Assembly: GCA_049974825.1 (NCBI GenBank)
Contig: JBNGDJ010000051.1
Coordinates: 1-16,465 of the forward strand
Length of the DNA stretch: 16,465 nt
Direction of reading: 5' to 3'
Source of the DNA: JBKHDT01 sp049974825
GTDB taxonomy: Bacteria > Pseudomonadota > Gammaproteobacteria > Halothiobacillales > Halothiobacillaceae
A program made the position numbers and the translations under genes. Position 1 is the stretch's first letter; every line of letters begins with the position of its first letter. Below the pieces are notes generated by a model. That model was not told where the DNA came from. It searched no databases and saw only the letters and a list, made by a program, of their open reading frames with translations. Positions 1 to 7,508 of the stretch are shown piece by piece.

Positions 1-2
1 CG

Positions 3-22
3 TTGGGGCATCCATGCCCCAA
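3..22. repeat. Perfect palindrome, GC-rich hairpin
   Basis: The arms at 3-11 (TTGGGGCAT) and 14-22 (ATGCCCCAA) are exact reverse complements separated by two bases. As RNA it would fold with a stem of about 7-8 bp. No T-run follows on either strand, so a classical intrinsic terminator is not supported. It may close the gene that lies left of the window, which cannot be seen. Confidence 0.6.
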
Positions 23-24
23 TC

Positions 25-54
25 GGGAATCTCTGCATTCGTTCAGAGATTCCC
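25..54. repeat. REP-like palindromic element, copy 1
   Basis: Perfect 11-bp inverted repeat: GGGAATCTCTG at 25-35 and CAGAGATTCCC at 44-54, with an 8-base loop (CATTCGTT). A 15-base part (AATGCAGAGATTCCC on the minus strand) recurs exactly at 1531-1545. The element as a whole recurs in degenerate form at 11223-11253, with 26 of 31 positions matching by eye. This points to a dispersed palindromic family rather than a chance hairpin. It lies about 100 bases upstream of pgsA. A T-tract is absent and the right arm is followed by a G-rich run, so it is not a typical terminator. Confidence 0.7.
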
Positions 55-156
55 TAGGGGGGGCGAATGCACTCGCGTCAGTCGCTTGCCCGATTGGCGC
101 GTGGGATCAAGCTCGTCCGATTTTCGAACCCTGCGACATACCGAGTAGAAACGGCC

Positions 157-705
157 ATGAATCTGCCGAACTTCCTGACCTGGCTGCGCATCGTCGCCAT
201 TCCGCTGCTGGTGCTGGTGTTCTTCCTGCCGGTGCCGTGGGCCGGCCCGGCCGCCGCGGTGCTTTTTCTGCTGGCCGCGGTGACCGATGCCCTGGATGGC
301 TACCTTGCCCGCCGGCTCAACCAGCAGTCGCGTTTCGGTGCCTTTCTTGACCCGGTTGCAGACAAGTTGATCGTCGCGGCGGCGCTGGTCCTGCTGGTGC
401 AGGCCCATGGTGACCTGGCCCTGACGATTGCGGCAGTCATCATTATTGGTCGGGAGATCGTGATTTCCGCCCTGCGCGAATGGATGGCCGAGGTTGGTGC
501 GCGCGCGGCCGTGGCCGTTTCCAACCTGGGCAAGATCAAAACCATCGTCCAGATGACAGCCATCACCCTGCTTCTATATGGCCAGCCCATCTGGGGGTTG
601 CCGGTTTTCGGGATCGGCTACGTCCTGCTTCTGCTGGCCGCGCTGCTGACCGTGCTCTCGGCGTTTTATTACCTGCGCGCCGCCGCCCATGCGCTGGGCG
701 AATGA
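157..705 (+). CDS. pgsA: CDP-diacylglycerol--glycerol-3-phosphate 3-phosphatidyltransferase (PgsA)
   Basis: This inner-membrane enzyme joins CDP-diacylglycerol and glycerol 3-phosphate to give phosphatidylglycerol phosphate, the committed step to phosphatidylglycerol and cardiolipin. The diagnostic CDP-alcohol phosphatidyltransferase signature DGx2ARx8Gx3Dx3D is complete at residues 47-69 (D47 G48, A51 R52, G61, D65, D69), preceded by the family's other conserved acid, D44. The protein is mostly hydrophobic, with several membrane helices. The ATG at 157 gives 182 residues starting MNLPNFLTWLR, matching the length and opening of known PgsA proteins. The same frame is open to an ATG at 67, but that would add 30 non-membrane residues atypical of the family. 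The ribosome site before 157 is weak (GAG about 13 bases upstream). The 3' end overlaps the next gene by 17 bases. Identification is confident; the start is fairly confident. Confidence 0.93.
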   Translation: MNLPNFLTWLRIVAIPLLVLVFFLPVPWAGPAAAVLFLLAAVTDALDGYLARRLNQQSRFGAFLDPVADKLIVAAALVLLVQAHGDLALTIAAVIIIGREIVISALREWMAEVGARAAVAVSNLGKIKTIVQMTAITLLLYGQPIWGLPVFGIGYVLLLLAALLTVLSAFYYLRAAAHALGE

Positions 706-1450
706 CCTGCGGGCGGCCTCCCGCATTCTGAAACTGGCCGCACACCTCATTCTCGGGGTGGTCTGGACGCTGTATTACCGAAACGCCTCGGCGAAACGCC
801 GGGATGAAGTCATTCGACGCTGGCTTGCAGGTGTGGGGCGGATTCTCAACCTGCATGTCGAGCGGGCGGGGCAAAATCCCTGCGCCTCAGCCCTGTGGGC
901 CGTCAATCATGTGTCTTGGCTGGATATCCCGCTTCTTGGCGGGCTGCATCCCGGTGCCCGGTTTCTTTCCAAGGCGGAGGTGGCCGGCTGGCCGTTGATT
1001 GGCTGGCTGGCGCGTCATGCCGGCACGCTGTTTATCCGGCGCGGCGCGGGAATGGCAGAAGCGCAGCAGGCCATGACCGATGCATTGCTGGCCGGAAAAA
1101 CCGTGGTGCTATTTCCCGAGGCCACTACCACCGATGGGCGGCAGGTTCGGCGGTTCTTTCCCCGTCTGTTCGCGTCCGCCGCGGGCGCCCGGCTGGCCGT
1201 GCAGCCGGTCACCATTCGGTATGTCGACGAGCAGGGCTGTCGCGACCCGCGGATCGCGTACATCGACGACATGACTCTCTGGCAATCGCTCTGGCAGATC
1301 GCCCGAGTGCCCCAACCCCGGGTGCATCTGGAGTTCTCGCCACCATTCTGCGTGCCGCAATCCCGGACTGACGCGGCCCGTCTGGCCGAATCAGCCGTGC
1401 GCGAGGTGCTTGAGCAGCCGACGCGGCCGCTACGCGAGCAAGAACCTTGA
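689..1450 (+). CDS. PlsC/OlsA-family 1-acyl-glycerol-phosphate-type acyltransferase
   Basis: Predicted membrane-associated acyltransferase that transfers a fatty acyl group to a lysolipid (lysophosphatidic acid, or lyso-ornithine lipid in OlsA-like members). Residues 15-30 form a hydrophobic anchor. The HX4D catalytic box is seen as NHVSWLD with H74 and D79. GTLFIRRG (112-119) fits block II, and FPEATTTDG (142-150) occupies the substrate-binding FPEGT block with Ala for the usual Gly. The length of 253 residues is normal for the family. The start codon lies inside pgsA and has no good ribosome site of its own, which suggests translational coupling. The pairing with pgsA supports a role in phospholipid synthesis. 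The exact acceptor cannot be told from sequence, so no gene symbol is given. Confidence 0.85.
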   Translation: MRWANDLRAASRILKLAAHLILGVVWTLYYRNASAKRRDEVIRRWLAGVGRILNLHVERAGQNPCASALWAVNHVSWLDIPLLGGLHPGARFLSKAEVAGWPLIGWLARHAGTLFIRRGAGMAEAQQAMTDALLAGKTVVLFPEATTTDGRQVRRFFPRLFASAAGARLAVQPVTIRYVDEQGCRDPRIAYIDDMTLWQSLWQIARVPQPRVHLEFSPPFCVPQSRTDAARLAESAVREVLEQPTRPLREQEP

Positions 1451-1509
1451 TCTGCCGGGGTAGCGAAGCCTCGCAGGCATGCAGAACACGCCCTGGCCGA
1501 TGCACACTC

Positions 1510-1527
1510 GGCCCCGGCCCCGGCCCC
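1510..1527. repeat. Three tandem copies of GGCCCC
   Basis: Exact hexanucleotide repeat, three units, in the 98-base gap between the converging acyltransferase and recD genes. It is too short to assign a function and may simply be GC-rich slippage sequence. Confidence 0.5.
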
Positions 1528-1530
1528 GAA

Positions 1531-1556
1531 AATGCAGAGATTCCCTGATCAGGGAA
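1531..1556. repeat. Fragment of the REP-like element fused to a palindrome at the recD stop
   Basis: AATGCAGAGATTCCC at 1531-1545 exactly repeats one half of the element at 25-54. It runs into a perfect 16-base palindrome at 1541-1556 (TTCCCT, GATC, AGGGAA), whose centre holds the recD stop codon (TGA on the minus strand, 1549-1551). The gap separates two converging genes, so the hairpin could act as a bidirectional transcript end or RNA-stabilising structure. No T-run is present. Confidence 0.55.
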
Positions 1557-3624
1557 GCCGCAGGCCGCTTGCTCGCGTGATACGGCTGGTAAGAGTGGCC
1601 TGCAATGCCTCCTCCTGACTGTATATCAGCGTAAAGGCCGCGCTTGAACGAGTGATGCCGGTGTAGAGCAATTCGCGGGTCATGACCGGGTTGTGTCGAT
1701 CAGGTAGCACCAGCGCGGTGTGGCTGAACTCCGAGCCCTGGGACTTGTGTACCGTCATGGCGAAGACGGTCTCAACGTCCAGCAAGCGGCTGGGCAGCAC
1801 CCAGCGAATGCCGCCCTGGCCGTCGGCAAAGGCGACACGGAGCACCCGGCGGCCGGGGTCGGTCGCAGGGGCCGGCCACGGCAGGCAGAGACCGATGTCG
1901 CCGTTCATGAGTCCGAGGTTGTAATCGTTGCGGGTAATCAGGACGGGCCGTCCGGCATACCAGATGCTGCCCGAATCCGGCAGCAGGTCCCTCAGTGTCC
2001 GGGTGACCAGCTCGTTGAGTGCCTCCACGCCCCAGGGCCCGCGCCGGACCGCGGTCAGCAACTGGAATTGGCGGTGCATGTCGAAAACCGCCGCCGCCCA
2101 GCGATCCAGCGCCTCTCGTGGCGCGTCAGGTTCGGGCTGCAGGCGCCACATCTGCTCAAGATAGCCCCGGTAACCGGCGCGCAGCAGCCGACGAAGGGGC
2201 TCCAGGGCAGCCGGGTCTTCCCCGTTGCGACTGGGAAGCCTGATCAGCTGGAGATTGTGTTCGGGCGTGACGGGGGCGCCTTCCTGTCGCGCGTACTGCG
2301 CGAAGATCGATTTTAATTGCGCCAGACTGGGCTGATCGGCATTGACCGTCCGCGCCAGTGCGCCGATACCGGGGTAGTGGGCAAAGCGGTAACTGTGCCG
2401 AAGCAGCGTGGTGGCCTGGGCCAGTGTGCCTCCCCGCGGGTCCAGCAGCGCCTGAGGCAGTGTTTCGCCCGTGGCCGCAAGCAGCCAGTCCCGGGTTTGT
2501 GGCGTGTAGTGCCCGGCCTGGGCCTGACGACACAAATCCCCGAGAACGGAACCGGCCTCGACCGAGGCCAGCTGATCCCGGTCTCCCAGAAGAATCAGCC
2601 GCGCCTGCGGCTTCAGGGCATCCAGAAGGTTCGCCAGCATCTCGACATCCACCATCGAGGCCTCATCGACCACCACCAGGTCGGCGGGCAGGGGATGGCC
2701 TGCATGGTGACGAAATTTTCGGCTGCCTCCCCGGCGTTCCAGCAGGCGGTGCAGGGTGATGACTTCGGTCGGAATTGCCTCCCGGATGGCCAGGCCGGGA
2801 AGCTCGGGCAGCTTCTCAATGCTTCCGGACAAGGACTCGGTCAGTCGGGCGGCGGCCTTGCCGGTTGGCGCCGCCAGGCGAATTGTCAGTGACCGTTCGC
2901 CGGCTTGTGCCTGCAGGCCCTGAAGCAGGGCCAGGAGCCGGAGCACGGTGGTGGTTTTGCCCGTGCCCGGGCCGCCGGTAATGATGGCGAAATCCGCGCG
3001 GGCCGCCAGGGCGCAGGCGATTTTCTGGTCATTGGGGGAGGTCGGCGCATTTTCCGTAAAGAGCCGATCCAGCAGGGGACGAACTCGCTCGGGCGGCAAG
3101 GTGCGCGCGGCCTTCAGTCGCGCCTCGATGCCGTTCTGGATCTGGCGCTCGTAGTGCCAGTAGCGACGAAGATAGAGCAGGGGACGGACCTGCGTGCCGC
3201 CAAGAACCAGCGGCGCGGCCTGCACATCGCCGGATGTCCGTGGCGCTCGGTTTGCCTCGGGCGAATCATCGCGGGCATCCTCCACTGCATCGCTGCAAAG
3301 CAGCGCGGTGACCCACTCCAGGCAGTTCCAGCCGGCTAGCTGCTCGGCGAGCTGTCGGCCGACGGGATTGACCTGCTGGCCGCCATTTGCCGCCTCGCCG
3401 GGCTGGTCGTCAGCCAGTTGCCGTTCCGGCTGGTCCAGTACGGCCTGAAGATCCAGGCAAACATGCCCATGGCCGTTGGCCTCACTGACGAGGGCAGTGG
3501 CCAGCAGCAGCGGCTCGCTGACCGCCGAGGCCCTCTCGGCGATCATCCGGGTCAAGGCCAGGTCCAGCGGACGCAGGGCGCCCAGCCTGACCCACTGTCC
3601 CAGGCGCGTCATGAGTTCGTTCAT
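1549..3624 (-). CDS. recD: Exodeoxyribonuclease V alpha subunit (RecD)
   Basis: RecD is the fast 5'-3' helicase of RecBCD, which unwinds and resects double-strand ends before RecA loading. Superfamily 1B helicase motifs are intact. Walker A GGPGTGKT is at 217-224 (K223), motif Ia APTGKAAARL at 252-261, and Walker B VVVDEASM at 317-324. Late motifs are TVHKSQGSEF at 624-633 and LLYTGITR at 652-659. The N-terminal part (RPLDLALTRM..., GHVCLDLQAVL) resembles the RecD RecB-binding domain. At 691 residues it is longer than the 608-residue E. coli protein. Part of the excess is a polar, probably disordered segment around 111-136, before APLVL. The ATG at 3624 overlaps the recB stop by 4 bases (ATGA) and has a GGGAG ribosome site 8 bases upstream, so translation is probably coupled. 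It is the last gene of recC-recB-recD. Confidence 0.96.
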   Translation of the reverse strand: MNELMTRLGQWVRLGALRPLDLALTRMIAERASAVSEPLLLATALVSEANGHGHVCLDLQAVLDQPERQLADDQPGEAANGGQQVNPVGRQLAEQLAGWNCLEWVTALLCSDAVEDARDDSPEANRAPRTSGDVQAAPLVLGGTQVRPLLYLRRYWHYERQIQNGIEARLKAARTLPPERVRPLLDRLFTENAPTSPNDQKIACALAARADFAIITGGPGTGKTTTVLRLLALLQGLQAQAGERSLTIRLAAPTGKAAARLTESLSGSIEKLPELPGLAIREAIPTEVITLHRLLERRGGSRKFRHHAGHPLPADLVVVDEASMVDVEMLANLLDALKPQARLILLGDRDQLASVEAGSVLGDLCRQAQAGHYTPQTRDWLLAATGETLPQALLDPRGGTLAQATTLLRHSYRFAHYPGIGALARTVNADQPSLAQLKSIFAQYARQEGAPVTPEHNLQLIRLPSRNGEDPAALEPLRRLLRAGYRGYLEQMWRLQPEPDAPREALDRWAAAVFDMHRQFQLLTAVRRGPWGVEALNELVTRTLRDLLPDSGSIWYAGRPVLITRNDYNLGLMNGDIGLCLPWPAPATDPGRRVLRVAFADGQGGIRWVLPSRLLDVETVFAMTVHKSQGSEFSHTALVLPDRHNPVMTRELLYTGITRSSAAFTLIYSQEEALQATLTSRITRASGLRLP

Positions 3625-6600
3625 GCACAGATCTCCCGCTCCTGGCCGGCCGGTGTGCCCTGGGCAAGCAGCCGGTCGAGTTCCTCGATCAGGGCGCGTT
3701 CCGGGCGGTCGCAGAACAGGCCCCGGGTTTCCTGGTTTCGGGTTCCCCGCAGGAAAACGTAGATGGCACCGCCCACGTGCCGGTCGTAGTCGTAGTCGGG
3801 CAGCCGGGCCTTGAGCAGTCGATGCAGGGCGACCAGGTACAGCACGTACTGCAGGTCGTAGCGGTGGGAGAGGATCTGCGCCTGCATGGATGCCGGGTTG
3901 TAGTCCGCGTCGGTCGGGCCAAGGCGATTGGATTTCCAGTCGATCACGTAATAGCGCCCCTGGTGCGCCACCACGAGGTCAATGAACCCCTTGAGCAGAC
4001 CGTTGAGCTGGATGCTGCGGGCCTGCGGCCGTCCGGCGCCACCCAGGGTTCGATTGCGGACCAGCCGGTCCAGCGCGGCCGCGTCGACCTGATGGCTCTC
4101 GATCATGAATTCCAGCTCTACCGCGCACTGCGCCGGCTCGATTTGCTGAAGCACAAGTGCCCGTTCCTCGTTGAGCGCATCGAGGGGCCAGCGAGCCTGG
4201 ACGAACGCGGTCAGCCAGCCCCACAGCGGTGCGATGAACTCAGCCGGAATACGCCGACGTTGGCAGAAGCGATGAAACTCCTGTCTGCCGCTGGTGTTTT
4301 CCGTGACGATGGCCGAAAAGCCCCTGCGCGGCTGGCCTGCCTTGGGCGAGAACTGCTGTGCGGCCGCCCATTCGAGCAGGGCATGCAGGAACGTTCCCCA
4401 GGATGCCCCGGCGGGCAAGCGGTGCAGGACATTTTGTGCGCACAGTACCTCGCGGTTGCCGTCGGGCAACCCAGTGGGCGGGGCATGGGCCAGACGGCGC
4501 TCCTCGTCCTGCTGATCGTCTCGCGCCGTTTCCGATTCGCTGTCCGGCCCGAATATGTTTGGCTCGGCAGGTTGCGCGGCTTTGGCCGCTGACGATGCGT
4601 TGCTGCTGTTCTCCGATTGAAAGCGGATGGCCGAGTAACTGGCGATCCACCAGAGCGCGCAGAGTCCGCTTGCCGGGCTCGGCCGGGCCTCTTGCAGTTT
4701 TGTGGCTTCCCGAGGCGCGAGGCACGCCTGGTCCGCCGCCGGCGACTCAGCCAGGCCGATGTGTTCCGAAGTGGCGACCACGGTTTCCAGTTCCTTGCGG
4801 TAGCTGGTTGCATCTTCGACCGGGCTGCCGCCATTGAGCAGGTAGCCCAGGGCCGAGCGCTCAATTTGGGGTTTCTTGGCATTGCCGTTCGCCAGCGGGG
4901 CCACTCCGAGCCAAACCGCATGGCGGGCTCGGGTCAGGGCAACGTACAGAAGGCGCATGTCCTCGCTGATGCGCTGGTCGTTTGCCTGTTTCCAAGCCTC
5001 TTCAAACGTATTTTTACCCGCGATTTCCTGGTAGGGGCGGTCCGCGTGGCGATAGGGAACCTGGCGCGTGTTGCCGTCAATTTCCTTCCAGCTGCTGATG
5101 AACGGCAGCAGTACCAAGGGATATTCCAGGCCCTTGGACTTGTGGATCGTAATGACCTGGACGCGGTCGGCGTCGCTTTCCAGCCTGAGCACCTGTTGTT
5201 TGTCATCGACCTCCCGATACTGGGCGAGATGGCGGATCAGTGCCTGCTCGCCATCCAGTTCGGTGCTGGCCTGCTGCAGCCATTCGGCCAGGTGCAGGAT
5301 ATTGGTCAGCTGCCGCTCGCCCTCGGGTTTTTTCATCAGGCGAGCAGGCAGGTCGAAGGCCTGAAGCAGATCGTACAGCGTGGCGAGGATCCCCTGTTCC
5401 TGCCAGCATTGATGCAGTTGTGCGAAAGTCTGCATCTGCGATTCCCAGGCCAGCTCGTCTTTCAGCCACAAGGCCAGTTGTTCCAGAGGAATATCAAGCG
5501 TGTTGGTGCCCAGGGCCGCTCTGACCAACCGCTCATCCTGCGGCTGCGCGCAGGCGCGCAACCAGTGCAGCATGTCCCGGGCCTCGGCAGTGGAAAACAC
5601 CGATTCCTTGTCCGAGAGGTAGACACTGGGCACCCGACGTTCCTTCAACGCCGCGCGAATGGCCCGGGCTTCGGTGGTGGTGCGCACCAGAATGGCCATG
5701 TCGGCCGGTTTCAACGGTTGTGTGATCTGCCCGTTTTGCCCGAACCCCGCCTTGTTTTCGGCCGCGGCTTCAAGCCATGCCACGATCTGGCTTGCCGTGC
5801 TCGCCGCGGCCTGCCTGCGATACTGGCTGGCACCCAGCGCCAGCTCGTCCGGGTTTTCGGGTGCGAAATGCCAGAAGTTCATCGGGTTGACCGGGGCAGG
5901 CGAATCTGGCGCATCCGCCCCAAGCAGGTAAAGTGTCTCGTCCCGCCCTTGGGCATCCACCGTGATGTAGGGCACAGGGTTGTTCTCGCTTTCCCGAAAG
6001 CGAAAGGCGCCGCGTTCGTGCCGCTCGGCATGTTCGAACAGGGCGTTGCAGGCCGCTACCACCCCCCGGGTTGAACGGAAGTTCCTTGTGAGCGTGAAGT
6101 GACGCCCCGTGGTCGCCCGGCGCGCTTCGAGGTAGGTGTGAATGTCCGCTCCCCGGAATCCATAGATCGACTGCTTGGGGTCGCCGATCATGAACAGCCC
6201 GGTCTCGGGACAGTTGGCCTGCACGTTGTAAATCCGGTCGAAGATCCGGTACTGCACCGGGTCGGTGTCCTGAAACTCGTCGATCAGCGCCACCGGGAAG
6301 CGTGTGCGCAGGTTTTCAGCCAGCCGTCCGGCCGCCTCCGGTGCCTGGCTTGGGTCCAGCGCCCGGTCCAGGTCGTGAAGCAGGTCATCGAAGCCCATCT
6401 CGGCACGTCGCTTCATTCTTTGGTCAAAGACCTGTCGAACCCAATGCAAGGCGTGGGCCAGCACGGCGAAGCGCAATGGAACCTCATTTGACTGGCCGGC
6501 CTCATCCGACAGGTCAAGGTATTCCCGAAGCAGGGTAAAGGCCACCAGCGACTTTTCCTGCTGGTGGGGTTGACCTTTCTTGAAGGTGAAGCGGCCGGCT

Positions 6601-7508
6601 GCAAAGTTGCCAAGCTTGCCTGGCGCCTCAGCGCCTTCGGCGGCCCAGGCGTGGATCGCGTCAAGCACTTGCCGGTATTTGGACTCGTTGGCGCTGCCGT
6701 GTCGACTGCCGTTCAGGCTGGGCCGCAGTTCGAGCAGGTGGGACTCGATTTCCTCCCAGTGGTCGCGCCAGTGAGCCCGCACCCGGCGCTCCAGGTCGGC
6801 CTTTTCCAGGGCGCGCTGCAGGTAAGGGGTCAATTGCTCGACCTGAATCGGCCGCCCCTTGAAAGTGACTCCTTCGCTTGCGGTGCCCATCAGGTTGCGC
6901 AGCTCGGCAAGCAGTTTCTCGGGTGAGCCGATGGCATCAAGGACGATCCCGGCCGCTTCTTCGCTGACGTCGTAGAATTGGATACGCCAGTAGTCCCGCA
7001 CCACCTCGGCCAGGAGATCTTCCGTATCGGTGATCAACTGACGATCGAACAGCCCGCGGGTATCGAAGGCCTGTTCGACCAGTACGCGGTTGCACCAGCC
7101 GTGGATGGTTGAAATCCGGGCTTCGTCCATGCTTTCGGCAGCGACCTCAAGTCGCCAGGCGCAGCTCGGCCACTCCTGCGGCGGATAACTCTGCCTGAGC
7201 CTTTCAAGCGGGTCGTCGGTGGAGTTGGACAAGTCTGGCCGTCTGAAATGAACGGCCGCCTCCACGAGCCGTCCACGAATGCGCTCGCGCAGTTCTTCAG
7301 CGGCGGCCTCCGTGAAGGTCACCACCAGGATTTCGCTTGGCGTCAGTGGGCGGTCGAAGGCAGTCTGGTCGTTGCCGTGACCAAGGATCAAACGCAGGTA
7401 CAGCAGCGCAAGCGTGAAGGTCTTGCCGGTGCCGGCGCTGGCCTCGATCAGCTGGCTGCCGCGCAGGGGAAATGCGAGCGGATCAAGGCGGCGAATCGAT
7501 TCAGTCAT
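3621..7508 (-). CDS. recB: Exodeoxyribonuclease V beta subunit (RecB)
   Basis: RecB is the 3'-5' helicase and the only nuclease of RecBCD, and it also loads RecA after Chi. UvrD-type helicase motifs are all visible. Walker A is EASAGTGKT (K29), motif Ia LVVTFTEAAAEEL is from 61, and Walker B DEFQDTDP is at 410-417. They are followed by GDPKQSIYGFRGAD, LTRNFRST, IHKSKGLEYP (from 788) and LLYVALTRARH. A long polar linker rich in Ser, Ala and Gln separates the motor from the C-terminal nuclease. The nuclease keeps its metal ligands and catalytic lysine: GFIDLV with D1177, then IDWKSN with D1190 and K1192, and also HRYDLQYVLYLVALHR. At 1295 residues it is about 115 longer than E. coli RecB. The ATG at 7508 has a strong GGAGGA ribosome site about 9 bases upstream and overlaps the recC stop by 8 bases. 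No broken motif is seen. Confidence 0.97.
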   Translation of the reverse strand: MTESIRRLDPLAFPLRGSQLIEASAGTGKTFTLALLYLRLILGHGNDQTAFDRPLTPSEILVVTFTEAAAEELRERIRGRLVEAAVHFRRPDLSNSTDDPLERLRQSYPPQEWPSCAWRLEVAAESMDEARISTIHGWCNRVLVEQAFDTRGLFDRQLITDTEDLLAEVVRDYWRIQFYDVSEEAAGIVLDAIGSPEKLLAELRNLMGTASEGVTFKGRPIQVEQLTPYLQRALEKADLERRVRAHWRDHWEEIESHLLELRPSLNGSRHGSANESKYRQVLDAIHAWAAEGAEAPGKLGNFAAGRFTFKKGQPHQQEKSLVAFTLLREYLDLSDEAGQSNEVPLRFAVLAHALHWVRQVFDQRMKRRAEMGFDDLLHDLDRALDPSQAPEAAGRLAENLRTRFPVALIDEFQDTDPVQYRIFDRIYNVQANCPETGLFMIGDPKQSIYGFRGADIHTYLEARRATTGRHFTLTRNFRSTRGVVAACNALFEHAERHERGAFRFRESENNPVPYITVDAQGRDETLYLLGADAPDSPAPVNPMNFWHFAPENPDELALGASQYRRQAAASTASQIVAWLEAAAENKAGFGQNGQITQPLKPADMAILVRTTTEARAIRAALKERRVPSVYLSDKESVFSTAEARDMLHWLRACAQPQDERLVRAALGTNTLDIPLEQLALWLKDELAWESQMQTFAQLHQCWQEQGILATLYDLLQAFDLPARLMKKPEGERQLTNILHLAEWLQQASTELDGEQALIRHLAQYREVDDKQQVLRLESDADRVQVITIHKSKGLEYPLVLLPFISSWKEIDGNTRQVPYRHADRPYQEIAGKNTFEEAWKQANDQRISEDMRLLYVALTRARHAVWLGVAPLANGNAKKPQIERSALGYLLNGGSPVEDATSYRKELETVVATSEHIGLAESPAADQACLAPREATKLQEARPSPASGLCALWWIASYSAIRFQSENSSNASSAAKAAQPAEPNIFGPDSESETARDDQQDEERRLAHAPPTGLPDGNREVLCAQNVLHRLPAGASWGTFLHALLEWAAAQQFSPKAGQPRRGFSAIVTENTSGRQEFHRFCQRRRIPAEFIAPLWGWLTAFVQARWPLDALNEERALVLQQIEPAQCAVELEFMIESHQVDAAALDRLVRNRTLGGAGRPQARSIQLNGLLKGFIDLVVAHQGRYYVIDWKSNRLGPTDADYNPASMQAQILSHRYDLQYVLYLVALHRLLKARLPDYDYDRHVGGAIYVFLRGTRNQETRGLFCDRPERALIEELDRLLAQGTPAGQEREICA

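Noticed and set aside
121..140. TTCGAACC resembling a tRNA T-loop upstream of pgsA.
   Set aside because: No pairing T-stem, anticodon arm or acceptor stem could be found on either strand.
67..156. Upstream extension of pgsA to the ATG at 67.
   Set aside because: The extra 30 residues are polar and unlike PgsA proteins, which begin with MN-I/L-PN-like sequences as seen at 157.
6560..6567. GCTGGTGG, the E. coli Chi octamer, inside recB.
   Set aside because: One octamer in 16 kb is expected by chance in GC-rich DNA, and Chi differs between lineages; no enrichment can be shown here.
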